Counted from the first letter of the stretch, positions 33,591 through 41,887 are shown. The stretch: 64,000 bases of DNA from Bradyrhizobium arachidis (GCF_015291705.1 NZ_CP030050.1:8184001-8248000), one strand, 5' to 3'. Translations and numbers: made by a program. The notes: generated by a model from the letters alone, not told the origin.

Positions 33591-35045
33591 ATGGATACTA
33601 CCATCGTCGCCGCCCCCATTGGCAAGCGGGGCCGCAACAGCAGCGTCATCCTGACCGACCGGCTGTGCGAGAGAAGGGTGGCCCAGCGCACCAAGTTCTA
33701 TGACCGCAAGTGTCCTGGCCTCTATGTCAGCATCACCACGGCGGGCGTCGCGACCTTCTCCTTCAAGTTCACCGACCGGCAGACCGGCAAGCAGCGCACC
33801 GGCTGGCTGGGCGCCTACAATCCCGAGACCTTCACGGTCGAGGATGCCCGCAGCAAAGTCTACGGCTTCAAGGCCATGGGCTGCGAGGCGCTCGCCGAGA
33901 CCTTCCGCGACCAGAAAACCACGAAAGCCAAGCGGGGCAAGACCGTCGGCGAGATCATCGACGAACGAATCACCTGGATGAAGACGCCGGTCAAGAAGCC
34001 GGATGGCGAGATGCGGCCCCGGCTGGAAAGCTGGGAGAACACGGCAAGCCATCTCAACCGCTTCCTCCGCCCCCGCCTCGGCAAGAAGCTGGCGATCGAG
34101 GTTACCAAGCACGACATCGCCACTCTGTCGAACGACATCGTTGCAGGCAAGTTCGGCAAGCGCTCCGTCAGCAATGCGCGCCACATGCGCAAGGCGGCCT
34201 CCGGCTTGTTCAACTGGGCGGCAGAGGCAGGCCGCGACTACGTGACCGCCAGCCCCTGCGTCAACTTGCCGAAACTCGACCCCGAACACCCTCGCACCCG
34301 GGTCCTGTCCGAGGACGAGATCAGGACGTTCTGGCACGGCCTGGACCGCGATGATCTCCCCTATGACCGCCGGTCCCGGCTTGCGCTCAAGTTCGAGTTG
34401 GTCACCATGCTGCGGTCACGCGAACTGCTTGGCGCCCGCCGCGATGAACTCTTCGACCTCGTCGGTGAGCACCCGCGCTTCGACGTGCCCATCAAGCGGG
34501 TCAAGAAGCGGCGGGTGATCCAGCAGCCGTTGTCTGATCTGGCGGTCGAGATCATCAAGGAGGCGTTGACCTCGGATGATCAGCAGTTCGTATTTGAAAG
34601 CCCGATGTACGAGGGCCAGCCGATCCACCGCAAAGCTATGGCCGACGCGTTGCGCGGCACCAAGCATGAGAAGAACAAGGATAAGACCAAGACCGCCGGC
34701 CTTTGCGAATTACTCGGCCTCAAACCGTTCACGCCGCACGATCTGCGAAGGACAGCGGCAACCCTGGCCGGCGATCTGGGTTTCGACGATGCGTGGATCG
34801 CGAAGTGCCTCGATCATGCTCCGAGCAAGAAATCGGAGCAGATCGTCCCGACCGTCACGGGCAAGGTCTACAATCTCAGCAAGCGGATGAAGGAGAAGCG
34901 CGCGGTGCTGGATGGCGTGGCAGCGGAACTGCGGCGAATCATAAAGGGGCCGCAAGGACGCGTCCGCCAGGAGCCTCGAGGGTTAAGCAGGAAGTCGCGA
35001 AGAAGAGAACGCCAGGACTCTCGATTGGAAGATCCGCCGGATTGA
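33591..35045 (+). CDS. Tyrosine recombinase, P4-type integrase
   Basis: A site-specific recombinase of 484 residues. ATG 33591 has TTAGGAG 10 bases upstream. The N terminus matches the P4 integrase DUF4102 domain (LTDRLCERRVAQRTKFYDRKCPGLYVSITTAGVATFSFKF). A SAM-like core-binding domain follows (about 115-220), then the catalytic domain: first Arg in MLRSRELLGARRDEL, HDLRR (HxxR), LDHA, and a likely nucleophile Tyr in TGKVYN. It opens the accessory region; no tRNA is found beside it, so the attachment site is not clear. Confidence 0.92.
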   Translation: MDTTIVAAPIGKRGRNSSVILTDRLCERRVAQRTKFYDRKCPGLYVSITTAGVATFSFKFTDRQTGKQRTGWLGAYNPETFTVEDARSKVYGFKAMGCEALAETFRDQKTTKAKRGKTVGEIIDERITWMKTPVKKPDGEMRPRLESWENTASHLNRFLRPRLGKKLAIEVTKHDIATLSNDIVAGKFGKRSVSNARHMRKAASGLFNWAAEAGRDYVTASPCVNLPKLDPEHPRTRVLSEDEIRTFWHGLDRDDLPYDRRSRLALKFELVTMLRSRELLGARRDELFDLVGEHPRFDVPIKRVKKRRVIQQPLSDLAVEIIKEALTSDDQQFVFESPMYEGQPIHRKAMADALRGTKHEKNKDKTKTAGLCELLGLKPFTPHDLRRTAATLAGDLGFDDAWIAKCLDHAPSKKSEQIVPTVTGKVYNLSKRMKEKRAVLDGVAAELRRIIKGPQGRVRQEPRGLSRKSRRRERQDSRLEDPPD

Positions 35046-35328
35046 TGAATAAGTAGGACACCGCGCGCGTCGAGCAAGACACCTTCATCCGAGGCATGCG
35101 TCAACATGCCTGTCTTTCCCGGACGCATTCGCTGCATTCTTCGAGGAAAGCCCGCCCGTGCTCGATGATCAAGGTTGGCGCGCCGAGCCGTGCAAAATGG
35201 CGTATACCCGCTCACCGGCAGTATTACAGCCTGACAACAAACGCCTCTCGGAACAAATGCAACGCAGCGTCCTACGGTGGGAGGACGCCGCGATGCAATT
35301 GTGCATCACAACCAGAGGGGAAGTTGTT

Positions 35329-35799
35329 ATGAAGCGACGTTCATTGCTCTTGGCATTGTGCTCTTCCGCTTTCATCTCTGCACCGGCACTGGCCGATGAG
35401 GTCAAGCAGGAGGCCGACAAAATAGCCGTCGCCTACTCCGACTGCGTCGCCAAGAAAGACGCGGCCTGTGTCGCTGCGCTCTATACAAAGGACGGGGTCC
35501 AGATCAACCCGGGCGGTGTGTTTTCCGATCTCAAGACCGTATACGAAAACAACTTCAAGAACGGCACCGATCATATTGAGATCAGAGTCGGCAACATGTC
35601 GGTCATCAACAACGATCTGGTCGTTGCCAACGGCGAGACCGACATCTTCGGCAAGGATCCTAAGAGCGGTGACGCCACTAAGGTTACGGTGTTCTGGGGT
35701 TCGATCAACATCCGTGAAGGCGGCGCTCTAAAAATCCGCCAGTTGACCGTCGGCATGAAGCCACCCCTAGCTAAGGAAGCCAGCGCCGAGAAGAAGTAG
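35329..35799 (+). CDS. Secreted SnoaL/NTF2-like protein
   Basis: A 156-residue protein with a signal peptide (residues 1-22, ending ALA) and a small domain of the SnoaL/NTF2 fold type (ADKIAVAYSDCVAKKDAACVAALYTKDGVQINPGGVF, then alternating strands with IEIRVGNMSVINNDLVVANGETDIFG). ATG 35329 follows AGAGGGG by 8 bases. The two Cys close together (DCVAKKDAAC) may form a disulfide. The substrate is unknown; such proteins are often annotated only by fold. Confidence 0.7.
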   Translation: MKRRSLLLALCSSAFISAPALADEVKQEADKIAVAYSDCVAKKDAACVAALYTKDGVQINPGGVFSDLKTVYENNFKNGTDHIEIRVGNMSVINNDLVVANGETDIFGKDPKSGDATKVTVFWGSINIREGGALKIRQLTVGMKPPLAKEASAEKK

Positions 35800-35844
35800 G
35801 ACGTCACAATATCATAAGTAACCTCGCGCTCGGAGGCGAGTGCT

Positions 35845-36020
35845 AAAGTCATCGCCATCCACCCGAAGGCGATGCCAGTGATCCTGACGACAGCCGAAGA
35901 GGTCGAGATCTGGATGACCGCTCCCGCGGATGACGCCTTGAAACTGCAACGGCCGCTTCCCGACGGCCGTTGCAGATCGTTGCGCGCGGCGTGAAGGAAA
36001 ACGCCGCGTCCGCGACTTAG
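35845..36020 (+). pseudogene. Remnant of an SRAP (YedK-type) peptidase, C-terminal part
   Basis: The frame starting at 35845 reads KVIAIHPKAMPVILTTAEE and continues EIWMTAPADDALKLQRPLPD, which matches the C-terminal end of SRAP family proteins, which crosslink to abasic sites in single-stranded DNA. It then shifts frame near 35955-35965 into LQIVARGVKENAASAT and stop. The N-terminal catalytic Cys part is missing altogether. It has no start codon of its own. This is a decayed fragment. Confidence 0.7.
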
Positions 36021-36246
36021 TCCACGGGCAGTCGCGGAACACGTGGACAAGCCCCAGCTCTGCCGTTTTCGAACCCCTGAGCTGAATATCTACAGGCAGG
36101 TTCTGCAGGGCGCGCAGAAAGCAGTTCTGCCACCAACGCCAATTAAGCTCAACGACGCCTATCAAAGTCTCAGAGACTTGGGAACCGACACGGCATCTCT
36201 GACGTTAGCGCGCTACCTTGGGTAGATTCACCTGCGGAGCCGGTGA

Positions 36247-36405
36247 ATGAAAAGAAAGATTGCTGACGAACGCTTGCGGCTAACCGATGCCGCTGCTGTT
36301 CAATATTTAACGTGGGCGCTTGAAGAGATTCACAAGCTCGGTCAGCCGAAGGCTGCTGTCCACGTGCGCATAGCATTGGCCGAACTACAAGAGAACTGCA
36401 CTTGA
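36247..36405 (+). CDS. Small hypothetical protein (52 residues)
   Basis: A short helical, charged protein (MKRKIADERLRLTDAAAVQY, then LTWALEEIHKLGQPKAAVHV) with GGAG 7 bases before the ATG. The protein-like composition with amphipathic helices and the ribosome binding site support it as a gene. No function is recognised. Confidence 0.55.
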   Translation: MKRKIADERLRLTDAAAVQYLTWALEEIHKLGQPKAAVHVRIALAELQENCT

Positions 36406-36656
36406 CCGCTGTATCAATTCCGAAGCGGTGAAGCTTCCACATCACCCGACGCGCATTGGCTGAATGTCGGCGGATTTCGCACATCCTCCGCCATCGCTGG
36501 TTCCATTCGGGAACACAAAATCAGCTTTTTGATCTGTTGATTTAACTCAAAAGAGCGCGCGTCGCCTCAGCGAAAGTTAAAGGCCAGTGGCCGGCCAACG
36601 ATGACCTTGCGCGAGACAGTCATCCCGGTCGCGCTTCCAGCATGCGGAGGACGCGC

Positions 36657-37049
36657 ATGGTTCGTTACGGTCTTATTGGTTTTGCGGCAGCCCTTCTCGT
36701 GGTTGCAAGCTTGGTTCCTGACGACGCGTTTGCGCGACGTGGTGGCGGCGGCTATCGCGGCGGCGGATTTCACGGCGGAGGTGCCCGGGTGGCCCACGTG
36801 AGAGGTGGTGCCGTGCATGCCGGCCGCGGCTATGGCTACCGCCCCATCCCGGGCCGCCCAGTGGCACGAGCAGCGGTGCGGAGGGGCGCCTATCGCACTG
36901 CTTATCGAGGCGCAGCGTATCGTCGAGCAGCCTATGGAGCTGCGGCGGTTGGGGCGGCCGCGGCTGGCGCCGCCTACTACAATGGCTACTACAACCGCTG
37001 CTACTATGAGGCCTACGGCCAATGGGTTTGCCCGCCGTATCAGTATTGA
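36657..37049 (+). CDS. Secreted Gly/Ala/Arg/Tyr-rich protein
   Basis: A 130-residue protein with a signal peptide (residues 1-22, ending AFA) and a low-complexity body: Gly-rich at about 23-55 (RRGGGGYRGGGFHGGGAR), Arg/Ala/Tyr-rich at 70-95, and a hydrophobic Ala-rich stretch near 92-105. It ends with a Tyr-rich, two-Cys tail (YNRCYYEAYGQWVCPP). GGAGG lies 6 bases before the ATG. Many such proteins occur in Bradyrhizobium; the function is unknown and an envelope location is likely. Confidence 0.75.
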   Translation: MVRYGLIGFAAALLVVASLVPDDAFARRGGGGYRGGGFHGGGARVAHVRGGAVHAGRGYGYRPIPGRPVARAAVRRGAYRTAYRGAAYRRAAYGAAAVGAAAAGAAYYNGYYNRCYYEAYGQWVCPPYQY

Positions 37050-37146
37050 TGAAGCCTGCACGGAGCGTGCGTTCTTGTTGTATGCCGCCCCGCTGATCCA
37101 TGGCAGCACTGCCGCGTTGTTCACGCGCTCGGAGTTGGCACCCATC

Positions 37147-37932
37147 ATGAACGGCACGTTGATAATTGGGTTTGCCGCTTTCGCGGCGATCCTGGGCGGG
37201 GCGTTTGCCGGCGTCGAGGCAAGAGACCGACTGCCAAAGCAGCACCTGACAGACGAGACAAAGAGCCTCGTCTCGGTCTCGACAGGTGTAGTCGCCACGG
37301 TCGCGGCACTGGTGCTCGGGCTGCTGATCTCAAACGCGAATACCAAGTTTACGCAGCTTGGCGGGGAAGTAACCGCGCTATCGGCAGAAATCCTTCGACT
37401 GGACCACATTCTGAGACGTTACGGAGCTGATGCGGAGCCGGCACGGAAAACCCTGATGCAGTATGCGGAGCGCAAGACCGCCGACCTTTTCCCGGACGAC
37501 CCCAGCGATGTGCGCGTCAGCAATCCATCCACCTACGAGCTGCTGCAGCGCCTCGAGGACATGCTGCTTTCTTTGAAGGCGGCAAATCCTCGAGATCAGT
37601 GGTGGTTGGGCCAGGCAATGATCCTTGCGGGCAAGATTGGAGACACGCGATGGCTGATCGCCCAGCAAAGTGGGCAGGGAACGCCGAAAGCTTTCGTAGC
37701 CCTTCTGGTGTTCTGGCTCGCATTGTTGTTCGCCAGCTTTGGCCTTTTCGCTCCGCCTAATCTGACATCTGCGGTGACTTTGACGTTGTGCGCGCTCGCC
37801 GTCGCGGGTGCTGTCGGGATCTTTCTCGAGTTGGAGCAGGGCTTCGGCGGAATCGTTCGCATCTCCCCGGAACCGATGCGACAAGCCGTCAAGACATTGG
37901 CGGCTGAACCTAGCAATCAAAACGCGCCGTAG
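37147..37932 (+). CDS. DUF4239-family membrane protein
   Basis: A 261-residue membrane protein with helices at about residues 2-22, 43-64, 180-200 and 205-225. The cytoplasmic or periplasmic middle has LTDETKSLVSVSTGVVATVAALVLGLLISNANTKF and LGGEVTALSAEILRLDHILRRYG, typical of DUF4239, a bestrophin-like family. ATG 37147 begins just before the first membrane helix; the ribosome binding site is weak. Function unknown. Confidence 0.75.
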   Translation: MNGTLIIGFAAFAAILGGAFAGVEARDRLPKQHLTDETKSLVSVSTGVVATVAALVLGLLISNANTKFTQLGGEVTALSAEILRLDHILRRYGADAEPARKTLMQYAERKTADLFPDDPSDVRVSNPSTYELLQRLEDMLLSLKAANPRDQWWLGQAMILAGKIGDTRWLIAQQSGQGTPKAFVALLVFWLALLFASFGLFAPPNLTSAVTLTLCALAVAGAVGIFLELEQGFGGIVRISPEPMRQAVKTLAAEPSNQNAP

Positions 37933-38018
37933 CGACGCCTCAATACGCGGCCAGTTGATGTAGATCAAACACAGAGGGGCTCATCGATTAGGGAGCACGC
38001 GCGGTCTGGGAGAGAAGC

Positions 38019-38453
38019 ATGAAGCGCTGGATGGGGATCGTCATCGCGATACTTATCGTAGTCGGATCGGGCGCAGGCGAAGCCGCCGTGCGGATCACAG
38101 ATGACCCCGGCGGACTGATCGAGAGATACATCTACAGGTATGAGCGGCTGCGCGCTTCAGGCCAGGACGTAATTATAGATGGTTTCTGCGCGTCCGCCTG
38201 CACGATTGTGTTGGCGACCTTGCCCACCAACAGGATTTGCGTCACGTCACGTGCAGAATTAGCCTTTCACGCCGCTTGGGACATCGGGCCCCGTGGTCGG
38301 CCTGTCACAAACGCCGGCGCGACCCGCGTGATGTATTTGATGTATCCTTGGCCGGTGCGTCGCTGGATCGACCAACGTGGCGGGTTAACGCGGCGAACGA
38401 TATTTTTGAGTGGGAGCCCACTACAAGCCATGTATCGCCTATGCCCAGCGTGA
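38019..38453 (+). CDS. Secreted protein with GFCASACT motif
   Basis: A 144-residue protein with a signal peptide (residues 1-23) and GGAGAGAAGC just before the ATG. The centre reads GQDVIIDGFCASACTIVLATLP (residues 48-69), a Ser-containing loop like that of the periplasmic COG3904-type ClpP-fold proteins. A conserved Cys pair and the C-terminal GGLTRRTIFLSGSPLQAMYRLCPA follow. It may be a small serine hydrolase-like protein, but the usual Asp/His partners cannot be assigned. Confidence 0.65.
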   Translation: MKRWMGIVIAILIVVGSGAGEAAVRITDDPGGLIERYIYRYERLRASGQDVIIDGFCASACTIVLATLPTNRICVTSRAELAFHAAWDIGPRGRPVTNAGATRVMYLMYPWPVRRWIDQRGGLTRRTIFLSGSPLQAMYRLCPA

Positions 38454-38824
38454 GTGCATGAAGCTGGATGAAGTTGGAAGAGGGCATCAGCATTTTCTTC
38501 TGACCGGCCACAGCTTTGCGCTGCTTCCTCCTAACTTCATCGGGCGGTTAGCAACTACTCTACGAGCTGGTGATAGAATACCCTTGACGCCCAGATCGTG
38601 CTTTTTTTGCTGCCCACGTATTGGCTCTAGGGAACCATTCGGCGCGGTGTGGATTGAAGAAGTAGCAGCATTCATGGTGGTGCTGGCGGTTGCGCCACGC
38701 GGCCGGCCAGCTTGGAAAGGCCCCGTCCCCAACGCGGGGCTTTTTCTTTGGAACGGTGCTGCGATCGGGAAATTCGCTCTCCGAGCGGCGCGCGCATCCG
38801 CAAAGAGAGAGAGAGTCCCGTCCC
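38454..38824. other. Intergenic region with a terminator
   Basis: About 370 bases with no supported gene. It contains a rho-independent terminator on the plus strand (38720-38745). Open frames on both strands here are low in hydrophobic or helical pattern and lack ribosome binding sites. Confidence 0.5.
38720..38745 (+). terminator. Rho-independent terminator
   Basis: GCCCCG-loop-CGGGGC followed by TTTTT. It is well formed on the plus strand. The transcript it ends is not clear; the nearest upstream gene ends at 38453. Confidence 0.7.
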
Positions 38825-38923
38825 ATGAGCGATCGCACAGGCAATGAACCATCGCCGCTCGTTCTGTTTGGATTGGCCGTTATCCCGGTAATCGCAGTGC
38901 TGGCGTGGTTCGCATTTCAGTAG
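38825..38923 (+). CDS. Single-helix membrane miniprotein (32 residues)
   Basis: MSDRTGNEPSPLVLFGLAVI continuing PVIAVLAWFAFQ: a polar start and one membrane helix (residues 12-31). A purine-rich GAGAGAGAG lies about 9 bases before the ATG. Very short, so moderate support only. Confidence 0.4.
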   Translation: MSDRTGNEPSPLVLFGLAVIPVIAVLAWFAFQ

Positions 38924-39332
38924 CCGCGGTCCAGAGAACACCTTCTGCGCTGATCCTGCGGTTGCATCAGCCGTGGGGAATGATCGAGGAAATCTGTTTC
39001 GGTTAAGTTGTCTCGACCACCATCAGGAGGTCGGCCAGTTCAGCGAGGCGAAGCTCGCCACCACCGCAATCAAAAAAGCGCTGATCAGAACCACGACGTA
39101 AGTACCCATAGGTTATGAACGAAATCGGCGCTGGGGCGTTCCGGCTCGCTGGCAAAACGCGACAAGCACTTTCAGTCTTTCGGCAACCGAACTTGGGCGA
39201 AGGCACATGAGGGGTCAAGAGCTCTTGTGTACAAAAGTGAGCTCTGTTTGACCGTTGTAGAAGTAAGCCTGCCGACGAAACAATCGCGCGATCTTCGAGT
39301 CGTCTCCATCAAGGAGGACGGGAGCGGCTCAG
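38924..39332. other. Intergenic region, nothing recognised
   Basis: About 410 bases. Short frames are present on both strands but none with a convincing start and composition. Confidence 0.4.
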
Positions 39333-39470
39333 ATGGACGAACGCGCGAAATTGGCGCGCCAGATCGAGTTAGCCACTAAGGCGGCCGATTACATTCGGGA
39401 CGAGAGTACTGCCAGCCGCTTGAGACGGTTTGCTGACGAACTGCGGCAGCGGTTATTTCCGTCCACGTGA
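39333..39470 (+). CDS. Small hypothetical protein (45 residues)
   Basis: A charged helical protein (MDERAKLARQIELATKAADY, ending LRRFADELRQRLFPST). GGAG lies 8 bases before the ATG. It is followed 15 bases later by the DUF2934 gene, so the two are probably co-transcribed. Unknown function. Confidence 0.55.
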   Translation: MDERAKLARQIELATKAADYIRDESTASRLRRFADELRQRLFPST

Positions 39471-39485
39471 GATCGAGAGATCAAG

Positions 39486-39650
39486 ATGCGGGCGCGGGAG
39501 CTCTGGGAGCACGCCGGCCGCCCTGTGGGTCGCGACCTGGACTTCTGGCTTGAGGCGGAGCGGGAGATGAGGGGGCAATCCGAGGAACCATCAGCTCAGA
39601 AGCGCAAGTCATCTTCAGCCGGCCCATGTGCCCCGGCTTCAACAGGGTGA
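39486..39650 (+). CDS. DUF2934 protein (54 residues)
   Basis: The protein starts MRARELWEHAGRPVGRDLDF and continues WLEAEREMRG, which fits the DUF2934 signature (ELWExAGRPxGRDxxFWLxAE) over residues 4-25. Such proteins are small, soluble and of unknown function. The remaining 28 residues are Ser/Lys/Pro-rich. Second gene of a probable two-gene unit. Confidence 0.75.
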   Translation: MRARELWEHAGRPVGRDLDFWLEAEREMRGQSEEPSAQKRKSSSAGPCAPASTG

Positions 39651-39711
39651 CGTTGAAGCCGTCATTGCGGAGGCCTGCTTCAGGGAAGCTGCGACGGGTC
39701 TTCGGATGGAT

Positions 39712-39900
39712 CTAAGTTTTTTGTTTCTCGCCTGCGCTTTTTCCATCGGAGCTCTTAGAGCGCTCTTCGAAACGATCAGCGCCCTTTGCTAGATCGTGCC
39801 CCATCTTGCTTTCGTTTTTTGCTTCCTCGTTAGAAGCTGCTTCGCGCAAGCCTTCAGCGGCCCGTTCACCCGCTTTCGATGACTTTCGTTCGTCTTCCAT
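39712..39900 (-). CDS. Small, highly charged hypothetical protein (62 residues)
   Basis: Lys/Glu/Ser-rich with no hydrophobic core (MEDERKSSKAGERAAEGLRE, ending DGKSAGEKQKT). It is likely disordered. GAGGAGGAG lies about 6 bases before the ATG, one of the strongest ribosome binding sites in the island. Composition is like that of stress or hydrophilin-type proteins, but that is only an impression. Confidence 0.6.
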   Translation of the reverse strand: MEDERKSSKAGERAAEGLREAASNEEAKNESKMGHDLAKGADRFEERSKSSDGKSAGEKQKT

Positions 39901-39981
39901 TGTAGCTCCTCCTCATCAAGCTGCTTCCCAGCGAACTGCTCGTCCCCGGTTGGGATAACCGACCAGCGACGTCCACAGTTC

Positions 39982-40218
39982 CTACAGTCCGTCTATATGA
40001 CGTCCCGTTGCGGACGCGGCCCGGGACGCGTTTGCGCAGAGGAGGAGAAACAACGCCCGCTCCGCCTTGTACCTCGCAGCTGCGCGGCTGCACTCCGACC
40101 CGGACATCACGGCTTCTCCACCAGCCCCGCAGACGGCCCACTTCCACCGGCCGCGCGCACGTTGCTTCAGCACGATGTCGTAGCCGGCGTAGCGATCGTC
40201 ATCGGTCTCGAAGTTCAT
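39982..40218 (-). CDS. Hypothetical protein C of a three-gene overlapping set (78 residues)
   Basis: It starts MNFETDDDRYAGYDIVLKQR and continues with the Trp-containing strand GRWKWAVCGAGGEAVMSG, then a helix (SRAAARYKAERALFLLL). It has a compact-domain look, and I recall close relatives in Bradyrhizobium. Its ATG overlaps the stop of gene B (CATGA). Note that the frame is continuous upstream with gene A, so it could also be the C-terminal part of a 200-residue fusion. Function unknown. Confidence 0.55.
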   Translation of the reverse strand: MNFETDDDRYAGYDIVLKQRARGRWKWAVCGAGGEAVMSGSECSRAAARYKAERALFLLLCANASRAASATGRHIDGL

Positions 40219-40346
40219 GCTGGTCGAGCGGACACTGCTCGCGCTCGATCTCGGCTCAGATAGAGTTCTCGGTCCTTCCCGGTCTTGGCGCTGGAAAGCA
40301 GCAGCCGGTAGTGGGAGAAGACCATCTCGCTGCCTCGGATCAGCAT
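40215..40346 (-). pseudogene. Hypothetical protein B, frameshifted near the 3' end
   Basis: It reads MLIRGSEMVFSHYRLLLSSA, then KTGKDRELYLSR, then an unconvincing RDRARAVSARPA and stop. Dropping one base around 40256-40258 gives IEREQCPLDQHELRDR and a stop a little inside gene C, which looks like the original end. The gene may also start at a GTG three codons upstream (40355). Confidence 0.5.
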
Positions 40347-40584
40347 GTCCCGCACGTCTCATAGCGCAGCCCCCGTTGTCGCAGGGCAAGTCCGGCTTCG
40401 GGGGCATGGTGCGCGCGATGGGGAAGGTCTGAGAAGTCAATACCTCCAGCGCCGAGTTCTCCTCCGCTAGGCGCCGCTCGACGTACTGGCGCTCGAGATC
40501 CGACAGCCGCGTCGCAAGCAGGCTGCGATAGCGGTGAATGTTGTTGCGATGGGCCCGGATGCGGGCAAGGTTCTCATCGAGCAT
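40347..40584 (-). CDS. Hypothetical protein A of the three-gene set
   Basis: It starts MLDENLARIRAHRNNIHRYR and continues SLLATRLSDLERQYVERRLAEENSALEVL, a helical and charged protein. TTAGGAG lies 8 bases before the ATG at 40584. Its frame has no stop until 39982, so the true end is unclear: it runs through gene B out of frame and into gene C in frame. I give the part before gene B as the minimum. Function unknown. Confidence 0.55.
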
Positions 40585-40604
40585 CTTCGTCACTCCTAAG
40601 TCCG

Positions 40605-40925
40605 CTAGGCTGCTGCCCGTTCGACCGGCCGCAGCCGCATTGGCTTGCCGCCGGGCGGATGTCGGGGGCCTTCGTCCAGCGCGCAAAGGGCCTCCAAAAT
40701 CTCGTCGATCTTGACCGGAGCCTTCAGTCCTTCGGGCGCCCGCAGCGACGGGCATGATGCGATTGCAGAAGCGTCCGATGCCCACGAAGCAAGGATGGCG
40801 CGCTTCTCGGACAGGCTGAGAGAAGGATGGGAGACCACATCCCGGGGATGCTCGAAGACCGTACCGGGATGAATGATGGCGTTGAGATCAACAACGTTGT
40901 CGTGAAGGGCGGTCGTCGGCCGCAT
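40605..40925 (-). CDS. Conserved hypothetical protein (106 residues)
   Basis: The core reads ALHDNVVDLNAIIHPGTVFEHPRDVVSHPSLSLSEKRAILASWASDASAI, followed by the Cys-Pro segment ASCPSLRAPEGLKAPVKIDEILEALCALD. ATG 40925 follows GGAGG by 5 bases, so I prefer it to the ATG at 40937. I recall this family as common in Bradyrhizobium, often near stress genes. It lies 20 bases before gene A, so one unit A-B-C with it is possible. Confidence 0.65.
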   Translation of the reverse strand: MRPTTALHDNVVDLNAIIHPGTVFEHPRDVVSHPSLSLSEKRAILASWASDASAIASCPSLRAPEGLKAPVKIDEILEALCALDEGPRHPPGGKPMRLRPVERAAA

Positions 40926-41009
40926 GGCTTCCTCCATTTCCAAGACGAGTTGAGGGGTAGCCGCGCGGGCCTTTCCCGCGCGGCTAGGTCGCTGATCTGC
41001 AGGATGGCC

Positions 41010-41465
41010 TCAGGCCGCCTTGGATTCGATCTGCGTGACGTTGCTGGGCGCGGCGCCGTTGATCGCGATGCGTCGCGGCTTCATCGCCTCGGGGATCTCC
41101 CGCTGCAGGTCGATGACCAGCAGGCCGTTCTCGAAGCTGGCGCCCTTGACCTCGACATGGTCGGCGAGCGTGAACTGGCGCTTGAAATTGCGAGCCGAGA
41201 TGCCGCGATGCAGGAAGGTCTTGCCCTCCTTCTCGCTCTTGTGGCCTTCGAGCGTCAGGACGTTCTGCTCGACCGTCAGGACGACCTCGTCCGGGCTGAA
41301 GCCAGCGAGCGCCACCGAGATCTGGAAGCGGTTCTCGTCGAGACGCTCGATGTTATAGGGGGGATAGGTCTCCTCGCCCGCGCGCTGGGCGGCTTCGGCG
41401 AGGTCGAAAAGACGGTCGAAGCCGATGGCCGACCGGAAGAGGGGCGAAAAATCAACAGTGCGCAT
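41010..41465 (-). CDS. Small heat-shock protein, Hsp20/IbpA family
   Basis: An ATP-independent holdase that binds unfolding proteins in the cytoplasm. The 151-residue protein has an N-terminal arm (FSPLFRSAIGFDRLFDL) and the alpha-crystallin domain at about residues 37-130 (YNIERLDENRFQISVALAGFSPDEVVLTVEQNVLTLEGHK, FLHRGISARNFKRQFTLADHVEVKGASFENGLLVIDLQRE). The C-terminal extension carries an I-A-I-like motif (RRIAING). It matches rhizobial class A small Hsps. It is controlled by the ROSE thermometer just upstream. Confidence 0.95.
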   Translation of the reverse strand: MRTVDFSPLFRSAIGFDRLFDLAEAAQRAGEETYPPYNIERLDENRFQISVALAGFSPDEVVLTVEQNVLTLEGHKSEKEGKTFLHRGISARNFKRQFTLADHVEVKGASFENGLLVIDLQREIPEAMKPRRIAINGAAPSNVTQIESKAA

Positions 41466-41573
41466 AGCCAGATCCTCCTGGGAGCAAAATGGTTACGAGC
41501 GGCACCGGACACGACCGGTGCCCGTCTCAATGGCGGGACCCGAACGGCATCCCGATCGTCGTACGACGACGCC
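41466..41573 (-). promoter_or_regulatory. ROSE-type RNA thermometer in the hsp20 leader
   Basis: On the minus strand four stems can be drawn before the ATG. Stem 1 is GTCGTCGTACGACGAT (41556-41572). Stem 2 is GGGATGCC...GGTCCC. Stem 3 is GGCACCGG-loop-CCGGTGCC (about 41501-41524). Stem 4 is TTGCTCC-CA-GGAGGAT (41472-41487), which contains the ribosome binding site GGAGGA. The last stem with its TTGCTCC anti-SD is the ROSE hallmark known from Bradyrhizobium small heat-shock genes. It would melt on heating and let ribosomes bind. Confidence 0.85.
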
Positions 41574-41640
41574 GAAAAAATTTGGAAGGCAGGAAAAAGT
41601 TTCAAGACCCCAGACAAAATTTTTTCGCAAGGAATCGCGA
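41574..41640 (-). promoter_or_regulatory. Candidate hsp20 promoter region
   Basis: An A/T-rich stretch upstream of the thermometer holds TCTTGAAAC on the minus strand, a possible -35 (TTGAAA). No clear -10 is recognised. Placement is tentative. Confidence 0.3.
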
Positions 41641-41762
41641 TGGTTAACGCGAGCGTCGGACCTATTCTCGGGCTTTCCTGAGTACCGCGCGCAGCCGCTC
41701 CCTTGCAAGAGAGGTCTGGAACGTCTTGAGCTTCCGCGGTATGGCCAGCAAGACTCGCGGAT

Positions 41763-41885
41763 CTAGCGCCGGCGGGCGACCCAGAGGCCGACAAGGAACG
41801 CCGCAAACGGGGACCGCAGCGGCGCCTTCACCGTCACTTCGCGCAAGCGATCCGCCCAACGAATGACCTCGTCTTGCGAGGACAT
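41763..41885 (-). CDS. Small protein with one membrane helix (40 residues)
   Basis: MSSQDEVIRWADRLREVTVK followed by APLRSPFAAFLVGLWVARRR: an amphipathic start and a hydrophobic C-terminal helix capped by Arg. It overlaps the Ku remnant frame. No clear ribosome binding site. I recall similar short proteins in Bradyrhizobium; support is moderate. Confidence 0.45.
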   Translation of the reverse strand: MSSQDEVIRWADRLREVTVKAPLRSPFAAFLVGLWVARRR

Positions 41886-41887
41886 AG

